From Nymphaea colorata (taxonomy: Eukaryota; Streptophyta; Magnoliopsida; Nymphaeales; Nymphaeaceae), in the NCBI RefSeq assembly GCF_008831285.2, contig NC_045146.1:6832972-6896971 (forward strand): a stretch of DNA of 64,000 nt, written 5' to 3'. Below are positions 12,426 to 24,343 of the stretch, one piece after another. The notes beneath the pieces are model-generated. The model ran no database searches. It saw nothing but the letters and a program-made list of their open reading frames with translations, and had not been told where the DNA came from. The position numbers were made by a program, and so were the translations under genes. How positions within the stretch are numbered: the stretch's first letter is position 1; each line of letters begins with the position of its first letter.

Positions 12426-14320
12426 TATTCGCATCCCCAAAAATTGTTTTGGTATTTGGAGTGCTACAGAAAAATGAGATTTTATTTTGAAAATGAGAGA
12501 GAAAGAGACTCGACCGTCGGTACGAGGATCAACAGTTTCTGGTGCCTTTATCGGGGGTAACCAATCCAAGGGCTATGTTTATTATTGATGTATTTCATTT
12601 TAGCTTAAACATCTTTTCACTCTATATGTGGTGTAGTGTTTGAGAAAATGTTGAAGATTTTAACGAATCTTTTGAGAGTGTAAAACATTTTGATTTTGAG
12701 AAATTCTTTATAAATATTTAGAAAACTTTGGAGATCACTTTTTTTTTAAATCACTTTAGTGTTCCCTTAAGACTTTAAGTAGATTTGAGATTTTGCTCTA
12801 ATTCGGTTACCACATAGTTACTAGTCCATCTCCTCTTGGTTAAATTCTTTGAAATAATGTTTATGATCACAAGTGATATTAAGTGAGTGAGAATACATGA
12901 ATGTATTGATCATATATGATTGAAAGAAAATAATTCATTCCTACTACAACATTCATTTAGAAACGTTCCTACCATAGCATTCATGTACAAGCATTCCTAC
13001 CATAACATACAACTAAGATTTTTGTTTTCATAACTATCTTATATAAGAAGGAAAAGTTTTTGAAAAAGGATTGAGGTTGTAGACCATCAAGCATGAATCC
13101 AATATTGGATCATTACTTGAGTTTTGATATTGGTATAGTCGGTAAATAAAATTGATCTTGAAAGAAAAAGATGTTCAAAAGAATGGAAAAAAAGAAACTT
13201 AATCAAAAGAGAAATATGGGAAAAGAGAAAGACAAAGAGAATTTGAAGATCACTAAATGAGAGATTTAAAAACAGGAAGAGATACATATCCTTGTATGTA
13301 TTTTATGTGTACATACATGCATGTATATATGAATATGTGTATATATGTGTACACGTATGCATGTGAAAACTTTGAAAAATGAAGTATTAACTTAAATAGA
13401 GAGGAAAGAGAAGTTTTTGAAAGAGAGGGAGAGCGAGAGATAGAGAGAGATGCAGATATACGTATACATATTATCACACATACACATATATGAAAGTTTA
13501 TAAAAGATTGTATTGATTAGAAGAAAAAGAGAGATTTTAGAGGAAAAGAAACAGAGAAATATATATGTATATAAGAAATTTGTATATGAAGGCATTTGAC
13601 TTGAAAAGAGAAATAAAAGATTTTAGAGAGAGAAAATAGGACAGTCATATATATATGCATTGATATTGATATGAAAATTTGTAAAAATAAAATATTGAAA
13701 CATAGAGAGAGAATGATGAAGGGAATTATCATGTGCACATATATGTATATAACGTATATATACATCTATGTCTTCATGAAATTAACATCAAAGAAATGAC
13801 TTAAAATAACCGACTTCAAGTTTGATGTAGGCCGGAGGGGAGCTTGGACTCATGCAAGAGTCTAAGTTAAGTCTCCAAAGCCACATTAAAAAGGATTCTT
13901 TCGAAAATATTTTGGAAACCATGATCTCAAATATTTTTATATACGAATATAAAACATAGTTATTTCATTTGTTACAAGGTAATATGTTTCTTCCACTATT
14001 TGGTATGGAAGAAAGTCAAACCACATGATAAGGCGCTCATTAGGGTTCCTAATCGGATGATTAAAAAGAAACTAATGCAAAATGACATAAAAATGCATAT
14101 TAACATGTACACATTCGTGAGGGTTTTTCCCGGATTGGACAAGCCCCAACCTCAAAAAAAATTAACATAAGAATAAAGAGTCTCAAACCACACTCTTATT
14201 CTCACCATTTATTCACATACAAATGAAAAATCAAGCAACTATGCATAGATAATATCTTAAAACAAAAGCAACATTCAAGAAAACAGAAAGCATAATTCAA
14301 TCATAAAATAAAATATTATC

Positions 14321-14945
14321 TCATCTTTTCATGCTCCCGGTTCACTCGAGCATAGCTCCTTGACTCTAAAATAGAAGTTTGAGAGCTATCTCATATGGCT
14401 ATGGGGAGATGAAGAGGAGATGAAATAAGGTAACAACAACAAGACTATAATCAAGAAAAGAAATAGCATGATTTAATCATAAAATGAAATATTACTTCAC
14501 ATTTTCATTCTCCCGATGCACTCAAGAATAGCTTCTTGACTCTAAAATAGAGATTTGATGGCTTATATAGCTATGGGAGATGAAGATGAGAAGAAATAAG
14601 GTAACAACAACAACACTATATTCAAGAAAAGAAATAGCATGATTTAATTATAAAATGAAAGATTACTTCACCTTTTCGTGCTTCCGGTGCACTCAAGAAT
14701 AGTTTCTTGACTCTAAAATAGAGATTTGAAGGTTATTTTTATGGCTATGGGGAGATGAAGAATGGAAGAAACAAGGGAACCAAAACAAAGCTATATTCAA
14801 GAAAAGATAACATGATTTAATTATAAAATGAAATATCATCTCGTCTTCTCATGCTTCCGGTGCACTTGAGCATAACTTTTTGACTCTATGATAGAGATTT
14901 GAGAGTTATCTCTTATGGCCATGGAGAGATGAAGAAGAGAGAAAG
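14321..14945 (-). repeat. Four-copy 171-174 bp tandem repeat inside solo LTR C
   Basis: Unit starts at about 14321, 14496, 14667 and 14840, the last one partial. Each unit holds a CTTTTC(A/G)TGCT(C/T)CCGG-like block, CTTGACTCTAAAATAGA and ATGGGGAGATGAAG. Other LTRs of the family carry a single copy (for example near 10630-10700 and 19085-19165), so the array is a private expansion and explains most of C's extra length. Confidence 0.8.
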
Positions 14946-15499
14946 CAAAAAAAAAAGGAACGAGATGTTGATTACATACCTCTAATGAGAATGACTTTAG
15001 GAAACATGAACACTTAGCTTGGAATGATCCTAGATCCCCTTAAGTGAAGCTCCAAGATGATGGAGATGATGCCTCCAAGAGAGTTGTAGCTTGAGAAGAA
15101 AAGAGAAAAAGAAACAAAAGAAAAGAGGAAGATGAAGATGGAGGAAGAGAGCTAAGGGAAAATCTCTATGTCTTCAAGTGAGAATGCACTAGAGTTTTTC
15201 CAATTGCTAACTCATACCCAAGAGAGAAGATTGGAGGGTATTTATAGAGAGTTTTGGAGCAAAAACTCAAAATTTGAATTTTTTTTTACTTTCACAATAT
15301 TTTCATGTGTATTTCAAATAATTTTGAATTATTTTCAAATTTTTTTTCCTAAAAAATAGCTTTTGACTAAGTGGGATTGGCCATTAAACCTGCAAAGATC
15401 CCTTTGGAGTGTGGGCAGCTAATGGCCACCTAAAAAAATCAAAAACCAACCCCCAAAGGCCGGTTTTGCAAGAAAAGGGGGCCTGCTTGGGCCAGAGCT

Positions 15500-15640
15500 G
15501 GGAAAACTCGTGCGGCAGTGTGCACTGCGCACTGCAGCGATCGCTGCAATGATCACATAATGCGGTCGTTGTAGTGATCGCGTAGCGCGACGCTATGCGA
15601 TTGCGCGCGCGTCGCGTGACTATACGTCATGGGAAGTGTG
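15500..15640. other. CpG-rich block in LTR C
   Basis: A GC-rich patch (GCAGCGATCGCTGCAATGATC and a run of GCGCGCGCGTCGCGTG) inside a strongly AT-rich LTR. The same relative position in the other LTRs also holds a GC-rich but unrelated-looking block (7370-7520, 11220-11370, 19720-19790). Confidence 0.65.
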
Positions 15641-16058
15641 AGCTTTTTTTATTTTATTTATTTTATTTTTTTAACTTTTTATGAAATAAGGGTTTTTCGT
15701 ATAAAAGCATAAAAATTTATTTTTTTTGTTTAATTTATTTAAAAAGTATATAAAACTGGTTTTTTTGTTGCAAAAAGGTAGTCAACATCGTTTTAAGCTT
15801 TAAAAACATATTTTGGTGCGAAGACGAAGCGTAAAACAAGGGAGAGGTGTATGCATGCGCGCGCGATGCTTATAGCACCAAACTTTGTTGTTTTGAAATC
15901 GATTTTGGATTTTGAGTTTGCGATTTGGATCTGAACTTAGGTTTTGGATCTAATTTGGATTTGAGAGTTGGATTTTAGATTTGAATCTTGCGTCTAAATT
16001 TAGGTTTTGTGCTTGGATAAAATAACATAGTCTTTTGAAAAAATTTGGGGTGATTACA

Positions 16059-17338
16059 GAATCTTAACTTTGAAATGACTAAATCTCAAGTAGAATAGAA
16101 GATACATAATAAATACATGTGGTTTGATTCATGAATTACATGTCCGACGATTGAAAACAAAATATACTGAAGTAAAGGAAATGTTGGCAATCAACTTGGA
16201 ACAAATAATGACCTAATAAAATCTTGGAAGTGGTAAAATGGGAAGAAAGGCGCACTATGGGTGTTGAAACTAGAAAATTGTTTGGCTAAATATAAATGAG
16301 GATAAAAAGAATGCATGACCTGAGTTAAGAAAAGTTGGTAATTGAACCAATAGATGGGTATTGTGTTCAAGAATATGAGGTTGGACAAATGAATACATGA
16401 GGGATTGACAAAGTATGATTAAATGTAGATTTTAAAGCAATTCTAAAAAAAATTGTCAAATGATAGAACTTGAAGAATCAATGTCACTTAGGTACTAGGG
16501 TTAAAACATGGGTTTATGACATGGTCATGTTGAAAACTACATAGAGATGATCAAAGAAGACATTGATTTAAATGAAAAAGATAAAATATAAATTTATTAA
16601 ATTGACCAAACATTGTGTGGAAGACACACAAGCATTCATCATATAATGATAAGCATTTAACACTTTCTAAAGTCACATACATTTATCATGCATACATTTA
16701 GAAAAAGAGTATAGGACCTTAATTTAGTTTGGTTGGATAAATTATGATTATTCCATATAAAATATGTTAATATACCTTAGCCAAGAGGCTTAGTACAAGC
16801 CTAACTATTAGGCAATTAAAAGTCGGGTTTCTCATTTCTCCTTGGTCACCCATCAATATACCATAAATTACTACTCATGGTATTACGGAGGGGGCTTCCC
16901 AGCCCAGGGTGTCGTCCATTTATATGGCTTAGTCATGTGTTAGTGCGTAAGACCAAGTCCGACAACATGATGATCAGAACAAATAGGTATGGGAAGTTTT
17001 TGAAATATGAGCAAACATGCAAAATTGGTTGTCTCTAAAGCAATGTTTCCTAAGATTGTGATTAAAATAAGTAGAATGACAAGCATTGTTTTTCGTACAA
17101 GTCTTAAATTGACGAGGGTTGTATTTGATCCTAGATCTTGGTGAGCAGGATTGATCCTCTTCAATTAGTATTTTATGCAAAAAAACAAACACAGTCACCA
17201 AGCAATGTAATGAAATACCGATGGGGTCAAGGCCAAAGATGGAGACATGTTTTATTATCACAATATGTGAGATTGAAGTGGAAATGCATCAATGATAATC
17301 ATAGCCAAATGATGATGGGTCTCATCACAGTCGTCATC
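16059..17338 (-). mobile_element. Element B leader (5' untranslated internal region)
   Basis: Non-coding region following B's 5' LTR on the minus strand. About 16830-17090 matches window positions 1-250 in reverse complement, including GAGACAACC(A/G)ATTTTGCATG and TATATTGATGGGTGACCA. Just inside the LTR end (about 17310-17336) the minus strand reads TGACGACTGTGATGAGACC, a plausible degenerate primer-binding site. The gag-pol that should follow is missing. Confidence 0.65.
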
Positions 17339-20300
17339 TGTTCATATTCCCAAAATTCTATTTTGGTTTTTGGGATGCTTCAGAAAAGTTGAGGTTTTAT
17401 TTTGAAATGAAAGAGAAAGAGACTCACCCATTAGTACGAGGATTGACTGTTCCCGACACCTTTACTAAAGGTAACAAATTCAAGGGTTATGTTTATTCTT
17501 GATGCATTTTGTTTGGCTAAAACATCTTTTTATTCTAAATGTGTGTGATGTTTGAAAAAAAAAATGTTTAAGATTTGATGTTTCAAGTTTTTTATAAAGT
17601 CTTAAAGAATCATTTGAGAGTGTAAAACATTTTGTTTTGAAAAATTTTGAATTAAGAGATCTCTACAAATATCATTTGAAAACCTTTGAAGATCACTTTT
17701 TAAAACCAATTTAGTGTTCTCTTAAGATTTTAAGTAGGTTTAAGATTTTGTTCTAATTCGGCTACTACCTAACTAGAGCTTCATCTCATCTTGCTTAAGT
17801 TATTTTAGAGTGGTGCTTGTGATCATTCGTGATGTTAAGTGAATGTGGATGTATGAATGCATTGACCATACGTGATTATAAGCAAATCATTCATTTTTAT
17901 AATAACATTCATCTAAAAGCATTCCTACCATCACATACATCTAAGTTTCTCATTTTTAATTACAAAATTGTCATAAGTATTTTTAAAAAAAAGAAAAGTT
18001 TTTGAAACTAGAATTGGGTAGCACACCATCAAACATGATTCCAATATTGGGCCATTACTTGAGTTTTGGTCTTGGTGAAGTCAGCAAATGAAAAGTTAAA
18101 ACCTTATAGCTTTGGACAAATATTCAAAAGAATGGAAAAGATGAAAGATTTTAATATGAGAGGAACAGAGAGAAAGAGAGAGAGAGAAAGAGATTTTGAA
18201 AATCACAAAATAAAAAAATTTTAAAAAAGAGAGATACATACATGTATACGTACTTATATATTAACTCGAATGAAAAGGGAGAAGAAGATTTCAGAAAAAA
18301 AAGATAGAGAATATATATATATTTGTAAAAAAAAGACATTTAACTTGAAGAGAAGAAACAAAAGATTCTAGAGAGTGAAATGGAACACAAGTATATATTC
18401 ATTTGTATGTATATGAAAATTTGTAAAAAAATATGTTGAATCATAAAGAGGTAAGGTCAAAGAGAGATAGTCATGTGTACACATACGTATATAACATGTA
18501 TACACGAATATATCTTTATGAGAGGTGAAATAAAAAAATAACTTGAAAATATCTGACTTCGATTTTTCTATATAAGCTGGAGAGGAGCTAGAGCTCATAC
18601 AAGAGTCTAAGCTAAGTCTCCAAAGCTTCATTAAGGGGGTTCTTGCTTTCAAATCTTTTGAAAAAACCGATTCCAAATATTTTCATATATGAACATAAAA
18701 CTATAATTATTTCTTTGGTTACAAAAGAATATATTTCTCTCACCATTGGGTATGGAAGAGAATTAAATAACGTAATAAAGCACTCATTGATATTCCTAAT
18801 CAAATGATTAAGATTGAAACAAAATATGAGAATGACATGAAGATACATTTTAACATATACATATTCGTGAAGGGTTTTTCTGGGTTAGACAAATCCCAAA
18901 CTCAAAAATCAACATAAGAATAAAGAAATTTCAACCTAAACACTCATTCTCGCCATGCATTTGCTCATTAATTAAGGAAAATAATCCATCATGCATGATC
19001 ATCATCTCAAACATAAACGATAAGTAAAGCAATATAACAAGCATATTTTTTAAAATAAATGAAGAAATGGAATTTATTTTGCCTTGCTCATGTTCTCAGT
19101 GTACTCAAGAGTAGCTCAAAACTCCGGATATAAAATTTTTAGAACTATCTTGCATGGCCATGGGGAGGTGGCAAGCGAAAATGTAAACAAGAGAATGACT
19201 ACATACCTCGAATATAGATGATATTACGCATGAAGCTCCAAGATGGTAATCCTAAGGTTGCCTCAAATGAAGTTCTAAGATTATGAAGGTATCCTCCCAA
19301 GAGATTTCCTCGTGCTCACTGGAAGAGTTTAAACTTGGAGAAGTTTGCTCCCAAGGTTGGAGAAGAAGAAGAAGAAGAAGAGAAGAATAGAGAAATGGAC
19401 AAAGAAAGCTAAGAAAAACTCTAAATTTTCAAGTAAGAAAGCACTAGAGGTTTTCCAATGGTTAACTTCATACCTAAGAGAGAAGATTGTAGGGTATTTG
19501 AAAAGAGTTTTGGAGCCTGAACTCAAAATTTGTTTTTTTTTTTAATTTAACAACATTTTTATGTGAATTTCAAGTATTTTTTAATGATTTTTAATTTTTT
19601 AAAAAAAAATAGGTTTGACCAAGTAGAATTAGTCATTAGCCCTGCAAATACCCCTTTGATGTGTGCGCAGGGCTAATGCCCACCCAACAAAGCCAAAATT
19701 GCCCCCCAATGGATGGTTTTAGCCAAAAAAAATGGACTGCACCGCATGCATGCCCTATCTCGGTGTACTGTCACATGCATGGCCTCCAAGGGATCTGATT
19801 ATTTTAAAGATCATATAGTTAAAAGGGATTAAATTGTTTTTTCGTTAGAAATGGGGCCGACTTCATTTTGAGTGATTTTGGGCTCATTTTAGATCCGGAT
19901 TGTGTTCGATTGGTTGCCAACGGATTCTAGTGAGTGGTTTAAGCTTAAAAACACATTTTTTATTGTGAAACATAAAACAAAGGAGGGTCCATGCATGCGT
20001 GTGTGGTGCTTGATAGCATCAAATTTTGTTGTTTTGATCTCAGCGTAGATTTTGAGTTTGAAATTCTTCATTTGGATCTAGACTTGGATTTTTTATCTAA
20101 TTTGGATTTGAGAGTTGGATTTTGTATTTCAATATCACATTCCAATTTAAATCTTGCGTTCGGACTCGGACATGAGCCTAGAAATTTGTTTTGGATCAAA
20201 TAGTTGTGAATTGGACTAAGGTATGGATATGAAATTTTATTTTGGATCTAGGGTTGGACTTAGGGTCCAAAAATTAAATCCAACTGAAATAATTGAGGAT

Positions 20301-20355
20301 TTCGTTTGGGTGAAAATAAAATACAGTCTTTTTGGTAAAATTTAGGGTGATAACA
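17339..20355 (-). repeat. Element B 5' LTR
   Basis: A 3.0 kb LTR reading TGTTATCACCC at 20355 and ending GGGAATATGAACA at 17339 on the minus strand. It shares the family order: pyrimidine-rich block, palindrome (about 19636-19677), a decayed TATA region near 19495 and an AT-rich microsatellite part. It is shorter than C because it lacks the 174-bp tandem expansion. Confidence 0.75.
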
Positions 20356-20526
20356 GTTACATATATATATGTACATGAATATCTTTCTTTATCCTTCTTT
20401 TTCTTTGATTTAACATATTCTTTTATAGATTTTCATATACATATACATGTAAATAAATATACATGTGTATTTTACTTTCTCTTTCTAGAATCTCTCTCTC
20501 TCTCTCTCTTCAAGCTTTTTACAAAC

Positions 20527-20605
<79 letters not shown>

Positions 20606-21689
20606 GAGATATATATATATATATACACATACATATACATACATAAACACACACACTCTATCTATCTCTCTCTAAAATCTTCTTCTCTCTCTTTCTTTTA
20701 GATTTAAGATCTTCTTTTTATAAATTTTCATACACGTATATATATAATTATATATATATATATACATATACACATACATCCTTCTCTCTCTCTTTTTAAA
20801 ATTTTTCATTCTTTCTGTTCAAAATTTCTTTCTTTTTCTCTTTCTTCCAATTTCTCTTAGCTTGAAATCTTTTCTTTTGTTTCTTTCATTCCTTCAAATA
20901 TCTCTTTTCTTAAGATCTAAGAATTTAATTTTCATTTATCGAATTCATAAGACCAAAACTCAAGTAATGACCCAATTTTAGAACCATGGTTGATGGTCTA
21001 CAACCTCATTTTGTTTTCAACTTTTTTCTCTCTTCATAAGAATATTTAAGACAAATATGTAAATAAATGTATATGTATACGATGGTAGGGATGTCTTTAG
21101 AATGATATGATAAGAATGAATAATTTACTTTCAATCATATAGAATCGATGCATTTATACATTCACATTCACTTGTGAAAAATCACGAATAATCACAACCA
21201 CTTCTCTAAGAGAACTTAAGCAAGATGAGATGGAGCTAACTAGGTAGTAATCGAGTTAGAGCAAAACCTTAAACCTACTTAAGTTCTTAAGATAAAACTA
21301 AATCAATTTCAAAAAAAAATCTTCAAAATACTCATATTATCTTCCAAATAATATTTGTAAAGATTTCTTGATTCAAAAATGTCACAAATCAAAATGGTTT
21401 ATTCACTCAAATGACAATGCAAAATTTTCTCATCCAAAAGTATTTGAAACATCAAATCATCAACATTCTTTCCAAGCCCCACACTGCATTTATAATAAAT
21501 AAGATGTTTAAGTAAAAATGAAATGCATCAAGAATAAACATAGCCCTTAGATTAGTTACCGCCGGTAAAGGCGTCAGGAATAACCAATCCTCGCACCAAT
21601 AGGCAAGTCCTTTTCTCTTTCATTTTAATATTAAAACTATTTTTTTCTAAAGTACTCTAAAAACCAAAATAAATTTTGGGATGCAAACA
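20356..21689 (+). mobile_element. Element A 3' LTR, second part
   Basis: Continues the LTR broken at 8945. It matches, in reverse complement, the left parts of LTRs B and C (8946-10000, 12426-13740, 17339-18480). It includes the conserved stretch with CAAGAATAAACATAGCCCTT and ends GGGATGCAAACA at about 21689. The first 5 bases (GTTAC) are the target duplication of element B. Together with 6740-8945 the LTR would be about 3.5 kb. Confidence 0.75.
20531..20625. repeat. (AT)n microsatellite
   Basis: An uninterrupted (AT)36 run at 20531-20602, then GTAGAG and a second (AT) run to 20625, followed by CA- and TC-rich tracts. It lies in the AT-rich part of the LTR, close to where element B inserted. 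Confidence 0.95.
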
Positions 21690-23915
21690 TGTTTATGGCC
21701 TTTTTTTTTTGCCATAACGAAGGTATGAGTTGTAAACTTCCCTTCTTCTGTTCTAGTGTGTAAGCATCTCTTTCCTCGGTCGATTTGTCTACTCATTCAG
21801 CCTATTCTTCAGGAAGGGTTGAAAAGTGATTTTGTTTCTTTTTGGTTCCTTGCCTCTTGTTCATTTGTGGTAGTTTTGATTTGGCATCTTCAGCTTGATT
21901 CATTTTTTTTATTATTCTTATGGTTAAACCCTCATTCTTGTGGTGCCTCTTCTGGCGATGCTATAGCTTGTGTCGGCCATTAATGGTGGCTCCAGCAGCC
22001 CTATCTTCATCTTACTGTAAATTTTTTATTGTCTCTTTTATGTCTTAAGGAAATTGATTATTGAGAAGCTTAGGACTCAATGTGGAGCTGCCACAATGCC
22101 AACATTCTACAATATTTTCAGAGAAAAGAACCCCTATGGTAGTGACTAGCATATACTATTAAAAAATCAGCACCTAAGATCCAACAAATGGAGTGGAAGG
22201 ATAGAAGTCTGTAAAGCTAAGGCACAATTTGTAGGTTGTGCCCGTCTCCTCTCCTCCTTGCTGCTGCAACTTCTCTGGTCATCAAGTAGTGAGCATCCAG
22301 GTGCTGAAGTGCCTCCATTAGCTAGATGCATGCGGAGCTCATGTTCAGTTTTCTCCATCTATACTTGGAGCCAAGACTCAAGTGGAGCCTTGTACGTGTA
22401 TCGGCTCAAAATGGAGGTTGTGGTCTATGAGGACTAGGTGAAAATGGAGATAATCTATGGTGTGGCAAAGAGATATAGAAAACAGATATTTTGGCAAAAT
22501 CAAAAGTACAGTCAACGTATGTTCTACCGTATATGTATAGGAATTCAAGAATGTGATGCACATTATACATAAATCTTTGTATTTCATGAAAACGTACAAT
22601 TATGCATTTTCCGTTTGCGCCATCCATTGTTGGAACCGCACATACAGATGCTACGTTTTGGAAAAATAATATACACATACCTTGATTACTTCCCTAAGAT
22701 CGATTGTGTATGAGAGGGTTTGACGGGAAATGGTACTACAAATGGAGATGACGACAGTTAACCACAGTTCAGATGCTGCCACTCTTGATTGAAAATGACG
22801 AGCTTAACTTGAAGAAAGCCTTGCTGGCTCACTCAAAACGAGAGACTATGTACAACATGTTAGATAATCCATGTTGGTAGTTTTGTCAAAACCTTTGCTT
22901 GTGTCTCATGCTTTCACGATGATGACATTAATCAAGCCTTTATATTTTTGAAGGCTAAACAGAAAGATGGTTTTTTTCTGAGCATTGCATTTTGAAGGTG
23001 AAGTTTTATCAAGTTCTAGTGCCTATAATAATGTCTTATTTGTTTGAGTGTGATGCTGATGAAACATTGTTGTCTAGACTGAAGTAGCATATTCCTGTTT
23101 TTCTGAAGAGTCCTTGGTGATTGAACTCTTCTCGTTCTATAGAATGGTTTGTAAAGAGCCATTTAATTGGCAAGTCGTTCAGCTACCTTGTTTGAAGTCC
23201 CTGTTTGAAGTAAAGTAGTTTGTTCACTTCTTTCCAGCATGTTGTATTTATGTACGTGGAAGTAGGTGAAATGCTTTGAGGGATATGCACCCATGTGCAA
23301 GAACATCTCTGCAACTCCAGTTCCAGTTCAGGGATCAAGTTATTTGAGATCTCATTCACTGTTCGATTCCATCTGCAGACATGAGATCTGCAGAATGATG
23401 ACAATCGTTTAAACATATGAATTGCAGTAGTTGAAATTAGATATCAATGGTCTTCCTGTTAACCACAAAAGTAACTTTTCTGTATCAAATTGATGCTTCA
23501 TTTAAAATGGGACAGCTCAAGCTCGACTCATCAGTTCTACAAATAAATTTCGCAACTTTGAAGTATATTTTGTGATAATCCAGCTCAGGCTGCTAGCTAC
23601 TGATCGGGCCTTCAGCTTTCTTGTTCAGTAGTAATCATCTCACTCATTCAGAATATGCACAACGATCTAAAGACAACGCCTTTTTCATTACACAAAATCA
23701 TTTGCTGAAAAGGCAGAAACCAGCCGTTTGAGGCCAAAGTTGTAAGGGAAAAAACAAAGCAATGATATGAATGCAATTATTTGCAGGCATAATAGAGTTC
23801 ATATATTCATTTTTTTCTTTTTGTTATTATTCCCAAGTTAGGAAACCACGAAAGAACATGTTTCCCGTTTTCTTAATTTCACAAATTTCACTAATGATTT
23901 TGCTCCTTCTAATCA
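21690..23915. other. No gene recognised
   Basis: Mixed-composition sequence less AT-rich than the LTRs around it. A short frame at about 22045-22150 (ending FYNIFREKNPYGSD and a stop) looks protein-like, but I do not recognise it and found no start or neighbouring exons. The other frames here are short. It may be an old gene or transposon fragment. Confidence 0.4.
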
Positions 23916-24343
23916 TAGTCACAAATAACGTATCTGAGTTCTAAACAGTGAGGTTTTTTTCTAGGGTATAGTACGACGAGTTTGGAAAAAAAAGGAAAAA
24001 ATAGGGGAAAAATATGGTAAATTTTTAAAAAAATTAAAAAAATAAAAGTGAAGAAAAAATAAAATAAGTGAGAAACTAATAACACAAACATCGAAAGATA
24101 AGTAAATTTACAACAAATAAAAATAAAAAAAAACTTTTTGGTATTAAAAAAACTGAAAAAAAAAAGAAAAAAAGTGAAAAAGTGAAGGAACGTGAAAAAA
24201 AGCGTTAAAAACAGGTTAAAAACATGCTTTTTTGTTTTTAACATTTTTTTCAAAAAAACATTTTTTTTTAGTTTTAAATGGTCATTTAATTTATCGGGTT
24301 TTTTCAAGTTTTTTTCGAAAAAAACGTGTTTTCTGTGACTAAG
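23916..24343. mobile_element. A-rich MITE-like element, copy 1
   Basis: Begins TAGTCACAAATAACGT and ends ACGTGTTTTCTGTGACTA, imperfect terminal inverted repeats of about 16 bp, with TA at both outer ends that may be a TA target duplication. The interior is a strongly strand-biased A/T homopolymer-rich sequence. An inverted, truncated copy lies at 44545-44841. No coding capacity is expected. Confidence 0.6.

Larger units (their letters stand above)
12426..16058 (-). mobile_element. Solo LTR C inserted in element B
   Basis: A 3.6 kb LTR of the same family. On the minus strand it begins TGTAATCACCCC and ends GGGATGCGAATA (terminal CA decayed to TA). It is flanked on both sides by GAATC (12421-12425 and 16059-16063), a perfect 5-bp target duplication, so it is a genuine solo LTR made by LTR-LTR recombination after insertion. 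It has TATTTATA at 15239-15246, a four-copy 174-bp tandem repeat and a CpG-rich block at about 15500-15640. Confidence 0.85.
8946..20355 (-). mobile_element. Element B: internally deleted long-LTR gypsy element nested in A's LTR
   Basis: On the minus strand it begins TGTTATCACCC (20355 leftward) and ends GGGAATGCGAACA (at 8946), giving TG...CA ends. Flanks are GTTAT (8941-8945) and GTTAC (20356-20360), a 5-bp target duplication with one change. Across the junction the host LTR reads on smoothly through its AT-rich segment. B has a 5' LTR (17339-20355), a non-coding leader (16059-17338), a short 3' internal piece (11776-12425) and a 3' LTR truncated at one end (8946-11775). No gag or pol coding was found. 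Solo LTR C lies inside. Confidence 0.75.

Noticed and set aside
20332-20646. Frame with Tyr-Ile repeats.
   Set aside because: It translates an (AT)n microsatellite in an LTR.
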